Below, one piece after another: positions 1-11,766 of a DNA stretch of 64,000 nucleotides. A model generated the notes under the pieces. It did no database searches. It saw only the letters and a list, made by a program, of their open reading frames with translations, and was not told the DNA's origin. The DNA comes from Alviniconcha marisindica (taxonomy: Eukaryota; Mollusca; Gastropoda; Provannidae). Every line of letters starts with the position of its first letter. Position 1 is the stretch's first letter. A program made the position numbers and the translations under genes. The stretch covers positions 192,501 to 256,500 of the forward strand of contig JABMCL010002018.1 of NCBI GenBank assembly GCA_018857735.1. The letters are read 5' to 3'.

Positions 1-61
1 GGGCCAGTTGATTCATTTCTGTTGACAAAGGTCTCAACGTCAGCTTTTCTCCCGAGACTAT

Positions 62-598
62 TTATTACAGATTTTTGACATTTTTCAAGATAACGTCCAC
101 TGTACTTTCATTTGACATTTTGCAAGATAGCGTCCACTGTACTTTGATTTGACATTTTGCAAGATAGTGTCCACTGTACTTTGATTTGACATTTTTCTAC
201 ATAGCGTCCACCGTACTTTCATTTGACATTTTTCTAGATAGCGTCCACTGTACTTTCATCTGACATTTTGTAAAATAGCGTCCACTGTACTTCCATTTGA
301 CATTTTTCAAGATAGCGTCCACTGTACTTTCATTTGACATTTTGCAAGATAACGTTCACTGTACTTTCATTTGACATTTTTCAAGATAGCGTCCATTGTA
401 CTTTCATTTGACAGTTTGCAAGATAGCGTCTACTGTACTTTCATTTGACATTTCGCAAGATGGCGTCCGCTGTACTTTCATTTGACATTTTTCAAGATAG
501 TGTCCACTTACTTTCATTTGACATTTTGTAAGATAGCGTCGACTGTACTTTCATTTGATATTTTGTAAGATAGCGTCCACTGTACTTTCATCTGCCTG
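62..598. repeat. 37-bp minisatellite, about 14 copies
   Basis: Degenerate direct repeats of about 37 bp. Each unit has a TTTGACATTTT core, then AAGATAGCGTCCACTGTAC. Copies differ by scattered substitutions and 1-2 bp indels, so the array is old rather than freshly expanded. No coding potential is seen. The sequence from 600 to about 910 after the array is unique and I recognise nothing in it. Confidence 0.9.
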
Positions 599-912
599 CC
601 AGTTTCAGTGACCATGGCGTACTTTCAAATTCACCGAGATGTTTGAAAGGTCGAATAGAAAATCGATTTTTCTCGGTGAAGTTTTGATGTGATTGAATTC
701 AGGGACAAAACGCTTTTCGTTGTTTTGACCTGCATTTAAAGGAGGAGATTGACGCGTGTCTGGTCTTGGTATAAACCTTCAGTGTTGGGCTTTCCTCGGC
801 TGCTGTTTAGGCCAAATAAGAAATTTGATGATAAACTTTTGATGTGTTCAAACCAATCGGAAGACCTTGGCCAATTTTTGAAGGTCACTTCACAGTTTTC
901 AAAGGAAACTGG

Positions 913-969
913 CGCGCGCGCACGCGTGTGTGTGTGTGTGTGGCGCGCGCGCGCGCGTGCGTGCGTCTG

Positions 970-1022
<53 letters not shown>
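913..1022. repeat. GC/TG compound microsatellite
   Basis: Alternating purine-pyrimidine tract of (GC)n, (TG)n, (GC)n and a long (TG)n. Such tracts can adopt Z-DNA. The His-Thr and Cys-Val reading frames across it are artefacts of the dinucleotide repeat. Confidence 0.95.
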
Positions 1023-1025
<3 letters not shown>

Positions 1026-1322
1026 ACGATTCTTCCAAGCATTTCCTTTTATTGGCATTTTTATTATTATTTTATTTTTTATTTTTTATTTTATGAATCT
1101 GAGGGCGTTTGTAGTACATATTGGCGAGTGTTAAGACGTTTTGTTTGTTGTTGTTGTTGTTGGTGTCCTTGGTTAACAAGGGAATCAGTGGAGAAACCTG
1201 AACCATTTTACCCAAATCGTTTTGTTTCATGTTTCACGACCCTTTGTTTTGTTCTACTGCTGTATATTTTCGCCAAGTATTTGTCATCCTTTTGCCTCTG
1301 AATTGGTATTTAAAGAAAAAAC

Positions 1323-1585
<263 letters not shown>

Positions 1586-2210
1586 TGTAGACTGTAATAA
1601 ATGACTGACTGCACAGTGCAAAGGTGGTAGATAAGACTTCATGCCATAGCACAGTGTATCATAGTACTGCTCAGTGGGTCCAGTGGGTGGGGCACGAGTG
1701 GGATGTCACCAGCTCAGTTCAGAAGGAAGGATCCGGATGACGGGTTGCAGAAAAGGCTGTTGTTCCCAGACTAATATTATGTGTAATATAAAGTCGTGTG
1801 TGTGATGTAACAATGCATAGTTTATTTTTAAATTCCTTTTGCGTATTTATACTTATTAGTCTCATTAAACTAGTACCGTCATAATTATGCATATGATTTG
1901 ATTTCCTTTGGGGAAGTGAGATCAGCTGGTGCCCAAAGCATTTTCGGGATCAGATGAGGGGCTGGGGGTGGGGGGGAGGGGGTGGGGGGGGGGGGGCTGT
2001 ATTCAGACAAACAATCATCTGAAAGTGAGTCAGTCGCTGAGGCAGAAGCGGGGACGGAGGAGGGGGTGGAGGGTGGGAGGGGGGAGTTGGTAGTTAGCCA
2101 TTGTTAGGCCTTCACTTTGCATATGAAGCAGTCTAGTCAATTTCCAATTGTATAGCGTGTGATGTAGAGAAGAATCGACTGTATCGGAGGAACAAATTAT
2201 CACCTACAAG

Positions 2211-2287
2211 CTCTCTGTGTCTGTGTCTGTCTGTTTGTCTCTGTCTGTCTGTCTGTCTGTTTGTTTGTCTATTTGTCTGTCTGTCTG

Positions 2288-2382
<95 letters not shown>
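2211..2382. repeat. CTGT / CT microsatellite
   Basis: CTGT-rich tetranucleotide repeats pass into (CT)n. The tract sits about 100 bp upstream of an EF-hand exon acceptor, so it lies in the intron before that exon. Confidence 0.93.
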
Positions 2383-2384
<2 letters not shown>

Positions 2385-2481
2385 TGTAGGTTGAGCTATG
2401 CTTGCAGGCTTTGTTATACAGGCCTAATGACCGATCCGCATGGAAACGCACGAACTTACTGGTTACTTTCCTTTGTCGTAG

Positions 2482-2538
2482 GGTGCCAAGCAACTGACCA
2501 AAGAAGACATCACGCGCGTCTTTAGCCTTTACGACAGG
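2482..2538 (+). CDS. EF-hand calcium-binding protein, internal exon A
   Basis: The exon follows a TTTGTCGTAG acceptor and ends at a consensus donor (AGG, then GTAAGAG). It encodes AKQLTKEDITRVFSLYDR, the entering helix and first loop residues of an EF-hand. It joins in phase 0 to exon B at 4434-4505, which starts DGNKWIENEEL, so the calcium loop D-R-D-G-N-K-W-I-E-N-E-E is split between the two exons. The protein resembles calbindin-like or molluscan 16-kDa calcium-binding proteins. Upstream exons, including the start codon, are not visible in positions 1-2481 and probably lie outside the window. The end of this exon is duplicated in the array that follows. Confidence 0.85.
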
Positions 2539-3300
2539 GTAAGAGTGACTTTAGCCTTTACGACAGGGTAAGAGTGACTTTAGCCTTTACGACAGGGTAA
2601 GAGTGACTGACCTTACACGGGTATTTGACGTTTAGGATAAGAGCTATATCAAGAGCGATATCCTACATCTAGCCTTTGACAACAGGGTAAGAGTATTTCA
2701 CGTTTAGGGTAAGGGCCTTTTCCCACATCTAGCCTTTGACAACAGGGTAAGAGTTTTTCATGTTTAGGATAAGGGCGTTTTCTTCCATCTAACCTTTGAC
2801 ATCAGGGTAAGAATATTTCACGTTTAGGGTAAGGGCGTTTTCTCACATCTAGCTTTTGACAACAGGGTAAGAGTATTTCACGTTTAGGGTAAGGGCCTTT
2901 TCCCACATCTAGCCTTTGTCAACAGGGTAAAAGTATTTCATGTTTAGGATAAGAGTGTTTTCTCACATCTAGCCTTTGACAACAGGGTAAGAATATTTCA
3001 CGTTTAGGGTAAGGGCGCTTTCTCACATCTAGCTTTTGACAACAGGGTAAGTATTTTTCATGTTTAGGATAAGGGAGTTTTCTCACATCTAGCCTTTGAC
3101 AACAGGGTAAGATTTTTCACGTTTAGCGTAAGGGCGTTTTCTTACATCTAGCCTTTGACAACAGGGTAAGAGTTTTCCATGTTTAGGATACGAGCGTTTT
3201 CTCACATCTAGCTTTTGACAACAGAGTAAACAGACTAACCTAGCAGGGCTATTCCACGTTTAGGATAGGAGCGATATTCCACATCAATTTACATCTCGTC
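2521..3300. repeat. Minisatellite built from the exon A donor junction
   Basis: Positions 2521-2607 are three perfect copies of a 29-bp unit holding the last 18 bases of exon A and its splice donor (TACGACAGGGTAAGAG). From about 2608 to 3300 the array continues as a diverged unit of about 60 bp, at least ten copies, each containing AGCCTTTGACAACAGGGTAAG. Each 60-bp unit has a second GTTTAGGGTAAG half. Many copies therefore keep a good donor-like GGGTAAG. The array appears to have started from the real exon-intron junction. Confidence 0.9.
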
Positions 3301-3640
3301 TCTGGCGACAGGGTAAAAATAGACACGCCTGTGTCGAGCCTTTATGACACACCAGAAAGCCTAAGTGCAGCGACAGGTGATACACTAGGAGCATATACTG
3401 TCATTTAAGATTTTAGGAAGATTTTTTTTTTTAATCGTAGTCTTGTGTATTTCTGTAGAAATGCTTAAGAAGAAAGTTAACTATTTGCATCCGTACATAC
3501 TCAAATAAATATATAAGCCTGTGTAGCGACCAGAGAATGTGTGTATATAGTTTTAAAACCATTTTAAGGGATGTTTTAACGTGGGGAACCAAAGAAGCCA
3601 CTGGGCCACTAACGCTCCAGTACGTGAGACCGGCCCAGTA
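3301..3640. other. Unique intron sequence
   Basis: Intron sequence of the EF-hand gene between the donor-derived array and the purine tract. I see no gene, RNA or recognisable mobile element. Confidence 0.6.
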
Positions 3641-3945
3641 TTAGGAAGAAGAAAAAGTAGAGGAAGAAGTAGAGGAAGAAGAAGAGGAGGAGGAAGAAGA
3701 AAAAGAGGAAGAAAGAACAGAAGAAGAGGAAGAAGAAGTAGAAGAAGAGGGAGAAGAAGAAGAAGAGGAGGAGGAAGAAGAAGAAAAAAAGGAAGAAAGA
3801 ACAGAAGAAGAAGAAGTAGAAGAAGAGGAGGAGGAAGAAGTAGAAGAAGAGGAAGAATGAACAGAAGAAGAAGAACAACAAGAATAAAAAGAAGAAGAAG
3901 AAACAAGAACAAGAGCAAGAACAAGAAGAACAAGAACTCAGAACT
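3641..3945. repeat. GAA/GGA purine-rich tract
   Basis: About 300 bp of almost pure purine on the plus strand (AGAAGAAG and AGGAGG variants). Apparent open frames rich in Arg/Lys or Leu/Phe are compositional artefacts. Mirror-repeat purine tracts of this length can form triplex (H-DNA). Confidence 0.9.
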
Positions 3946-4040
3946 CAGAACTTTATTACTCAAGGATTGAGATTTTAGGCAGTAGCCTATTCTTACAATC
4001 TGTCCTTGCTAAGCTACATAGACAACACACAATATAAAGA
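3930..4040 (-). mobile_element. Retroelement 3' tail, copy 1
   Basis: Read on the minus strand, the element ends with an AATAAAG signal followed by repeated GAGTTCT units, as in LINE or SINE 3' ends. The conserved block before it (GCTTAGCAAGGACAG... CAATCCTTG) recurs at 35088-35190 and, shortened, at 35615-35690. All three copies have the same orientation. Confidence 0.6.
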
Positions 4041-4099
4041 ACAAGAACAAGTAGAAAAAGAGGTAGAAGAAGAAGAGGACCATATTTTTAGAAAGGGGC

Positions 4100-4370
4100 T
4101 ATAGAGTCAAACGCGGACTCGAACCGGCGTCCGTTTGCTTACCTTACCAGGGGCCCGTTTAAATGCCACCAGCCTGGCGCCTTCTTCTTCTTCTTCTTCT
4201 TCTTCTTCTTCTCCCCCTGTCAAGGACTGGGTTCTGTCCTGCCTTGACGCTATAACTTATACTAAGGACAACAAAAGACGCCGGCAAAGAGGGATCGGCT
4301 GGCTGGTAGTCAGTGTTCGGACCCGAAGCCCAGCGTGCGGAAGGCACGCCACTGAGCCACAGTGACCTAG
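4100..4370 (-). mobile_element. tRNA-derived SINE fragments
   Basis: Two tRNA-like heads are readable on the minus strand. One has a B-box-like GGTTCGAGTCC (complement of 4115-4125). The second, around 4300-4365, has an A-box-like TGGCTCAGTGG and a degenerate B-box. A (TTC)n tract at 4181-4212 separates them. Neither folds as an intact tRNA by eye, so these are SINE remnants in the intron. Family is not assigned. Confidence 0.5.
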
Positions 4371-4433
4371 ATACGGTAGTGACGTCATCCTGTGCTTGGC
4401 CGCGCGTGACATTGACTGGGGGTATGTGGGCAG

Positions 4434-4505
4434 GACGGCAACAAGTGGATCGAGAACGAGGAGCTGCACGGATTCCTGAAGGACCTGATGGAGCTGGTGC
4501 AGGAG
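4434..4505 (+). CDS. EF-hand calcium-binding protein, internal exon B
   Basis: This 72-bp, 24-codon exon lies between a TGTGGGCAG acceptor and a GAG/GTAGGG donor. It encodes DGNKWIENEELHGFLKDLME plus LVQE. With the final residues of exon A it completes an EF-hand loop having Asp, Asp, Asn and a terminal Glu in ligand positions, followed by the exiting helix. The ELxxFLKDLxE pattern is typical of calbindin/calretinin-type and 16-kDa invertebrate calcium-binding proteins. It is phase 0 on both sides and continues into exon C at 6931. Confidence 0.88.
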
Positions 4506-4551
4506 GTAGGGCAGCTGGTGGAGGAGGTCTCTTCTTGTACTGCCTCGTCTT

Positions 4552-5930
4552 TCTGACCGCCGTCATTGCTTGTAGCCTCCTGTGTTCTGTCTGACTGCTG
4601 TCATTGCTTGTAGCGTCCTGTGTTCTGTCTGACCGCCGTCATTGCTTGTAGCCTCCTGTGTTCTGTCTGACCGCCGTCATTGCTTGTAGCCTCCTGTGTT
4701 CTGTCTGACCGCCGTCATTGCTTGTAGCCTCCTGTGTTCTGTCTGACCGCCGTCATTGCTTGTAGCCTCCTGTGTTCTGTCTGACCGCCGTCATTGCTTG
4801 TAGCCTCCTGTGTTCTGTCTGACCGCCGTCATTGCTTGTAGCCTCCTGTGTTCTGTCTGACCGCCGTCATTGCTTGTAGCCTCCTGTGTTCTGTCTGACC
4901 GCCGTCATTGCTTGTAGCCTCCTGTGTTCTGTCTGACCGCCGTCGTTGCTTGTAGCCTCCTGTGTTCTGTCTGACCGCCGTCGTTGCTTGTAGCCTCCTG
5001 TGTTCTGTCTGACCGCCGTCGTTGCTTGTAGCCTCCTGTGTTCTGTCTGACCGCCGTCGTTGCTTGTAGCCTCCTGTGTTCTGTCTGACCGCCGTCGTTG
5101 CTTGTAGCCTCCTGTGTTCTGTCTGACCGCTGTCGTTGCTTGTAGCGTCCTGTGTTCTGTCTGACCGCTGTCATTGCTTGTAGCGTCCTGTGTTCTGTCT
5201 GACCGCTGTCATTGCTTGTAGCGTCCTGTGTTCTGTCTGACCGCTGTCATTGCTTGTAGCGTCCTGTGTTCTGTCTGACCGCTGTCATTGCTTGTAGCGT
5301 CCTGTGCCTGTCTGACCGCTGTCATTGCTTGTAGCGTCATGTGTTCTGTCTGACCGCTGTCGTTGCTTGTAGCGTCCTGTGTTCTGTCTGACCGCTGTCA
5401 TTGCTTGTAGCGTCCTGTGCCTGTCTGACCGCTGTCATTGCTTGTAGCGTCATGTGTTCTGTCTGACCGCTGTCGTTGCTTGTAGCTTGCTGTGTTCTGT
5501 CTGACCGCTGTCATTGCTTGTAGCTTGCTGTGTTCTGTCTGACCGCTGTCGTTGCTTGTAGCTTGCTGTGTTCTGTCTGACCGCTGCCATTCCTTGTAGC
5601 GTGCTGTGTTCTGTCTGACCGCTGTCATTCCTTGTAGCGTGCTGTGTTCTTTCAGACCGCTGTCATTGCTTGTAGCTTCCTGTGTTCTTTCTGACCGCTG
5701 CCATTCCTTGTAGCGTGCTGTGTTCTGTCTGACCGCTGTCATTACTTGTAGCGTACTGTGGTCGTTCTGACCGCTGTCATTACTTGTAGCGAGCGTCCTG
5801 TGTTCTGACCGCTGTCATTGCTCGTAGCGTACTGTGTTCTTTCTGATAGCTGTCATTGCTTGTAGCGTACTGTGTTCTTTCTGATCGCTGTCATTGCTTG
5901 TAGCGTAGTGTGTTCTTTCTGATCGCTGTC
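4552..5930. repeat. 38-bp minisatellite, about 36 copies
   Basis: Near-perfect direct repeats of CTGACCGCCGTCATTGCTTG-TAGC... with variant blocks. The first third is almost identical (GCCGTC, then CCTCCTG) and later copies switch to CTGTC and GCGTCCTG or GCTTGCTG. Each unit contains a TTGCTTGTAG acceptor-like string. The array starts 46 bp after the exon B donor. Minus-strand frames across it are repeat artefacts. Confidence 0.95.
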
Positions 5931-5941
5931 GCTGCTTGTGT

Positions 5942-5942
<1 letters not shown>

Positions 5943-6005
<63 letters not shown>

Positions 6006-6180
6006 AAGAGAGACGGTGTGTCAGTGTGTGTGCGGCGAGATGGTGTGTGTATATGCATGTGTGTGTTGGGGAGGGGGGGGAGAGAGTTACGGTGCGTCAG
6101 TGTGTGTGCGAGATGGTGTGTGTGTGTATGCATGTGTGTGTTGTGGGGGGGGGAGAGTTACGGTGCGTCAGTGTCTGTGT
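5943..6180. repeat. TG microsatellite and TG-rich duplicates
   Basis: A (TG)n tract of about 50 bp is followed by GA repeats and two copies of a TG-rich block of about 80 bp with GGGGAGAGAGTTACGGTGCG. There is no coding content. Confidence 0.85.
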
Positions 6181-6479
6181 GAGCACGTAGTGTCGCTAGT
6201 TCAGCGTCTTGGCCGGCGTTGCAAGTGATATGGCCAAACAGTGGCCTGAGCCTGACAGAAACTGGAGCATATGCCTGTCGACAGTCTGACACAGCTGTTA
6301 AGTTTATAACCTGACTGACGGTGTCAGAAGACTAGACGAGATGATTTTCGGAAAGTAAATCTAGCCGGCGAGATTAGTTTTCAGTGTGCGGGAGACAACT
6401 CACTATACACTTTGGGACTTTACTCAATTTGCGGTTGCTTCCCTAGATGAAGGGGCCTGCTTTTTTGCTTTTTGCTTTA

Positions 6480-6549
<70 letters not shown>

Positions 6550-6798
6550 ATATATTATTGTCTTTATTATTATTATTATTATTATTTAACTTTTACATGT
6601 ATTTATTTATGAGGGTGGCTCGGAGGAAGTGCTCTCCAAATATCTCAGCCCTTCGCTGTTCTCATACTATTGTGTTACGCCTTTAAAAAAGTAAAAGTAA
6701 AAAATACTCTGTGTGTATGTGTGTGTGTGTGTGTTCTTTTTTTGCCGCTAAATGTTTATTACAATACGGCCAAATCTTGCAATGTGTGTCAGTGTGTG

Positions 6799-6843
<45 letters not shown>

Positions 6844-6930
6844 TTTTTTGCCGCTAAATGTACATCACAATACAGCCAAATCCTGCAATAACCTCAAGGA
6901 CTTGCCTGACAAACTAACTCCTGTTGTCAG
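6181..6930. other. Intron with A-run, AT repeat and duplicated TG block
   Basis: Intron before the last EF-hand exon. It has an A-run and (AT)n at 6480-6550. It also holds two copies of a block of about 50 bp (TTTTTTTGCCGCTAAATG... ACGGCCAAATC), at about 6736-6785 and 6842-6890, separated by (TG)n. A CTCCTGTTGTCAG acceptor ends the intron at 6930. Confidence 0.8.
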
Positions 6931-7107
6931 GACTATGACGCGGAGGACATCGAGGAGTGCAAGGCGATCCTTCTGAAGGAATGTGACCTCAACCACGATG
7001 GCCGCATCGACAAGGAGGAGCTGTCCATGGTCCTCATCTCCTTCGCCAAGGTCACCCGCCCCGAGGACTCCCCGCTGCAACAAGGCGCATCCCAGATCGG
7101 AAAGTGA
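6931..7107 (+). CDS. EF-hand calcium-binding protein, terminal exon C
   Basis: The exon follows a CTGTTGTCAG acceptor and reads 58 codons in phase 0 to a TGA stop. It begins DYDAEDIEECKAILLKECD and contains a canonical EF-hand loop, DLNHDGRIDKEE, with Asp/Asn/Asp at positions 1, 3 and 5, Gly at 6, Ile at 8 and Glu at 12. The tail after the F-helix is SFAKVTRPEDSPLQQGASQI-GK. Together exons A-C give 101 residues with two adjacent EF-hands. I would call this a calbindin-like or molluscan 16-kDa-type calcium-binding protein acting as a cytosolic calcium sensor or buffer. The exact subfamily needs the missing N-terminal part. Confidence 0.9.
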   Translation, partial: DYDAEDIEECKAILLKECDLNHDGRIDKEELSMVLISFAKVTRPEDSPLQQGASQIGK

Positions 7108-8394
7108 GCCACTGACTTGCCTGCGCGCTGGCCTTCCATGCTTCGAGGGGACGTCACCCGCTTCAGCTGCCCGCAAGTGACAGGGCGCCATCTGCTGGCT
7201 AGGGGACACAACTCCTTTTTTTTCTTCTCCTTTTTTTTCCTCTTCTTATGTAACACTTTATTATCGTGCGGAAATTGAGTTGGGCGGTGCTTGGCGAGTT
7301 TGCATGCCCGTGCTAATTGAGCCACCTCTGTTTTTGTGTTGACGGCTTTTTCAGCCAGTGAAAGATCACTTCCACGCAGATGTCAAAACCGTGGCTTCTT
7401 GACCCCTTGTTTGAATGGACAACTTTTTTGTTTTCTCGTGTGTTTTTTGCATTTTCATCATGTGATTTAAAAATATTGAACTTTTTTCTTTCTTGTATTT
7501 TTTTGTTTTGTTTTTGTTTAAGCCTTGCTCATAAAATGTTTATTGTTATTGTAGAGGTTTTGTCACTGTGTAAAATTTACCAGAGCACCTTCCTGTTTGT
7601 CACTGAACAGATTATGCCGCCGTCCCCCCCCCTCCCCCTCCCCCTCCAGCAAATAGAAGCAAACGGCCTGATATATAGATGAGTAAAATCCAGACACATG
7701 TATTTAAAATTGTGGTTACTTGAAAACACACATTTCCAAACACACAAATGTTTAACCTGCATAACTACACAGAGATGAGCACATTATATAACACCACTAT
7801 TTCATCATAGAAAAAGTGACTGCTAGTTTGCGCAGACAGTAGCTGAGTGCATAATGTAAAGCTAGTTACAGCACAACATTCAACCTATAGGAAAAAATGA
7901 GATTTAACTTTCACTGACAGTTTTCATTTCAAAGTGATGAGAACCGTTCTGAAAGTAGCACTGATATTTGTGAGAAATACATTTTTGGAGAATTTGTTGT
8001 TGTTTTTCATGCACCATACAGTTTGCTGTTTTTCATGCACCATACGCACATTTGACACACAATGTTTCTTTCAATTGCGATTTCTTGCGCTTCATCATCT
8101 TTCATTCACACATCCTTGTGCAGGCTGTTACCTGTGAAAGTGTCTGTTGGTTTTTGACAGGGTAACATCCCAAGTGGGCGATGTAGTAGTGGTGGTGGTC
8201 GGGGGGGGGGGGGGGGGGGGGGGGTCCTCTGTTCTTACACTTCTGACTTTGTATGCGTGTTCAAGTACGGCTGTGAGCATGCACACACGTCTACTGGTCT
8301 GCTGTTCTGTTCATTCTCATACACCTAGTAGGGCAAGATACTCAGTCCTTTGTTCCAGCCAGACTGGGGCGCTGTGGTACAGATGAACTGAAGC
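7108..8394. other. 3' flank / possible 3' UTR of EF-hand gene
   Basis: No coding sequence is recognised after the EF-hand stop. A G homopolymer of about 25 bases lies near 8200-8224. No polyadenylation signal close to the stop stands out, so the transcript end is not assigned. Confidence 0.5.
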
Positions 8395-8726
8395 ATGCCA
8401 CATCTATAGGTGTGCCACATCCATGTCACATCTACAGGTGTGCCACATCCATGTCACATCTACAGGTGTGCCACATCCATGTCACATCTACAGGTGTGCC
8501 ACATCTATGTCACATCTACAGGTGTGCCACATCTGTGTCACATCTACAGGTGTGCCACATCTGTGTCACAAATACAGGTGTGCCACATTTATGTCACATC
8601 TACAGGTGTGCCACATCCATGTCACATCTACAGGTGTGCCACATCTATGTCACATCTACAGGTGTGCCACATCTATGTCACATCTGCAGGTGTGCCACAT
8701 CTATGTCACATCTACAGGTGTGCAAG
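8395..8726. repeat. 28-bp minisatellite, about 12 copies
   Basis: Units of CACATCTACAGGTGTGCCAC plus ATCCATGT, very uniform apart from CCATGT/CTATGT/CTGTGT variants. All forward frames stay open because stop codons are absent from the unit. This is not evidence of a gene. Confidence 0.95.
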
Positions 8727-8929
8727 ATGAGTACTGGGAACTGATTGGCCGCTTATATTTCCTAGACTCCCCCACCCCCACCCCTAAAAAGAAATGGTAC
8801 GTGGTAGACTTTGTCAGCAAAGGAGAAACATGTTACAGAGTTGATTTTGATAGCCATAGGCTGTTGGGAGTAAAAGGAGAATATGAAAGGTTGCTTACTG
8901 CTAGCTCCTCATGCTATTCATTTCGTATT

Positions 8930-10770
8930 GTAAAGGTTGCTTACTGCCAGTTCCTACCATTCACTTAGCATTGCCTAGAGGTCAGAAAGGTTACTTACTG
9001 CCAGTTCCTACCATTCACTTAGCATTGCTTACTGCCAGTTCCAACCATTCACTTAGCATTGCCTAGAGGTCAGAAAGGTTGCTTACTGCCAGTTCCTTCC
9101 TACCATTCACTTAGCATTGCCTAGAGGTCAGAAAGGTTGCTTACTGCCAGTTCCTACCATTCACTTAGCATTGCCTAGAGGTCAGAAAGGTTGCTTACTG
9201 CCAGTTCCTACCATTCACTTAGCATTGCCTAGAGGTCAGAAAGGTTGCTTACTGCCAGTTCCTACCATTCACTTAGCATTGCCTAGAGGCCAGAAAGGTT
9301 GCTTACTGCCAGTTCCTACCATTCACTTAGCATTGCCTAGAGGCCAGAAAGGTTGCTTACTGCCAGTTCCTACCATTCATTTAGCATTGCCTAGAGGTCA
9401 GAAAGGTTGCTTACTGCCAGTTCCTACCATTCATTCAGCATTGCCTAGAGGCCAGAAAGGTTGCTTACTGCCAGTTCCTACCATTCACTTAGCATTGCCT
9501 AGAGGTCAGAAAGGTTGCTTACTGCCAGTTCCTACCATTCACTTAGCATTGCCTAGAGGTCAGAAAGGTTGCTTACTGCCAGTTCCTACCATTCATTTAG
9601 CATTGCCTAGAGGCCAGAAAGGTTGCTTACTGCAGTTCCTACCATTCATTCAGCATTGCCTAGAGGTCAGAAAGGTTGCTTACTGCCAGTTCCTACCATT
9701 CATTTAGCATTGCCTAGAGGTCAGAAAGGTTGCTTACTGTCAGTTCCTACCATTCATTTAGCATTGCCTAGAGGTCAGAAAGGTTGCTTACTGCAAATTC
9801 TTCATGCCATTCACTTCATATTGTACAGGGTGCTTACTGCAAGTTCCTGCCATTCACTTAGCCTTGTATAGAGGTCAGAAAGGTTGCTTACTGCAAGTTC
9901 TTGCTATTCACTGCGCATTATGTAGAGGTCAGAAAGACTGCTTACTGCGAGAACCTGCCGTTTACTTAACACTGTATAGAGGTGATAAAGATTGCTTACT
10001 GCAAGCTCCTCATGTCATTCACTTTCTTTCCCTGTTGTATAGAGGTCATAACTGCAAGCTCCTGCCATTCATTTAGCATTGTATAGAAGTCAGAAAGATT
10101 GCTTACTGCAAGCTCCTCATTCCATTCACTATTTTCCTACTGTATAGAGGTCAGGAAGGTTGCTTACTTAAAGCTTCTCATGCCATTCACTTTTTTCCTA
10201 TTGTATAGAGGTCAGAAAGGTTGTTTACTGCAAGTTCCTGCCATTTAGTTTGTATTGTATAGTCAGAAAGGTTGCTCACTGCAAGTTCCTGCCATTTAGT
10301 TTGTATTGCATAGTCAGAAAGGTTGCTCACTGCAAGTTCCTGCCATTTAGTTTGTATTGTATAGTCAGAAAGGTTGTTTACTGCGAGTTCCTGCCATTCA
10401 CTTAGCATTGTAAAGAGGTCAGAAAGGTCACTTACTGCAAGCATCTGCTGTTTACATAGCATTATGAACTCACAACTGTTACTTTTGTGCACAGGCATTC
10501 ACAGAGCATTGCATCTATAGATGTCAGAAAGGTTACACACTGCAAGAACCTCTCCATTCATTAGAGCTTTGTAACCTTGATCAGTTCAGAAAGCGTACAT
10601 ACACTGCAAGCATCTGCCAGTTAGCATAGCATTGTACAGAGGTCAGAAGGGTGACAAACTGTAAGTGCTTGCCATTCATACAGCATTATAATGAGGTCAG
10701 AAAGGTGAGGCATCGTTAGCTGTAAACCATTCATACAGCATTGTAATGAGGTCAGAAAGGTCACAAACTG
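8930..10770. repeat. 54-bp minisatellite, degenerating at the distal end
   Basis: The core unit is about 54 bp (GCCTAGAGGTCAGAAAGGTT, then GCTTACTGCCAGTTCCTACCATTCACTTAGCATT). Copies at 9060-9790 are nearly identical. Copies from 9800 to 10770 diverge progressively. As the unit is a multiple of three, a frame encoding an 18-residue repeat (LPRGQKGCLLPVPTIHLA) stays open for about 200 codons. There is no start context, splice site or flanking exon to suggest it is translated. Confidence 0.95.
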
Positions 10771-11682
10771 CAAGCTACGAATACATTTGCCATGGCAGTG
10801 GCAGATTGATATAACTATGTGCAACCCCCAATAAATATCGTAATAATAATTAAAACATCTGTAAAAGGTTGGTTGTTTACAATGCTTAGCGAGAGTGCAG
10901 ATATAGGGCAAATAAACCAGCATGCTGCCAAAAATCAAACTGAGTATAAATAAAGGTGTATTCGAACAATTTTCATATGTTTATATTGACATTTTGAAAA
11001 ATTAATTAAATGATGCTGTGGCAAAGAAACCAACATTGGCAAATATGAAAATGTTGACATATGGAATCGCTTGCTAGATGCTGTGGACTTTGCCTCTTTA
11101 TACAGATGAGTGGTGTTTATAGTTGTGCGATGCATATGAAGATCAATATGTAAAGTACTATAATTGTGATATTTTAGATTTGAAAAACCTTTGATATTTT
11201 TTATACCCACTTAGGATAACTCCTTACCCACTTAGTTGACTCCTTAGTTGACACACTTAGGATGACTCCCTAAAAATACCTACTTAGGTTGACTCCTTAT
11301 AAATACCCACTTAGGACGACTCATTTGTACCCACTATGGCTGTTACATATTCCATAGCCATTCTGTATGTAGTGTATATCCTTGTTCCAAAAGCTTTCAT
11401 CATTGCAAGTATTTTCAGTAGGATGTTTACTTCAGCTGTTCCCTGACCTGATCCTGTAAGCGTAATTATGACCAACGAATGTATGTGTGATGCATTGGTG
11501 TATGTGTGCACGTGCACAATACTTCCATGGATTTCAGACAGGTGCTCCTGTGTTACTTAAACTACGTGTATTTCAGTTGTATGCTTATTGCTGTTTTGCG
11601 CTCTTATTCCTCGGATTGTGTGCATGAATTTTTAACATGGTTATTGACTAGGCTTTAGTTGCTAATTTTAGGTGTGGTTTTT

Positions 11683-11766
<84 letters not shown>

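Noticed and set aside
3553..3970. Arg/Lys-rich and Leu/Phe-rich open frames
   Set aside because: Both strands of a GAA/GGA purine tract; composition only.
4905..5742. Minus-strand frames with TAVRQNTxxYKQ repeats
   Set aside because: Translation of the 38-bp intron array; frame shifts with unit-length changes.
8410..8968. CRISPR-like appearance of regularly spaced repeats
   Set aside because: The 28-bp units are contiguous with no unique spacers, and the genome is eukaryotic.
9117..9707. Plus-strand open frame of 196 codons with perfect 18-residue repeats
   Set aside because: A stop-free 54-bp minisatellite gives this automatically; no splice sites, promoter or homologous protein support it.
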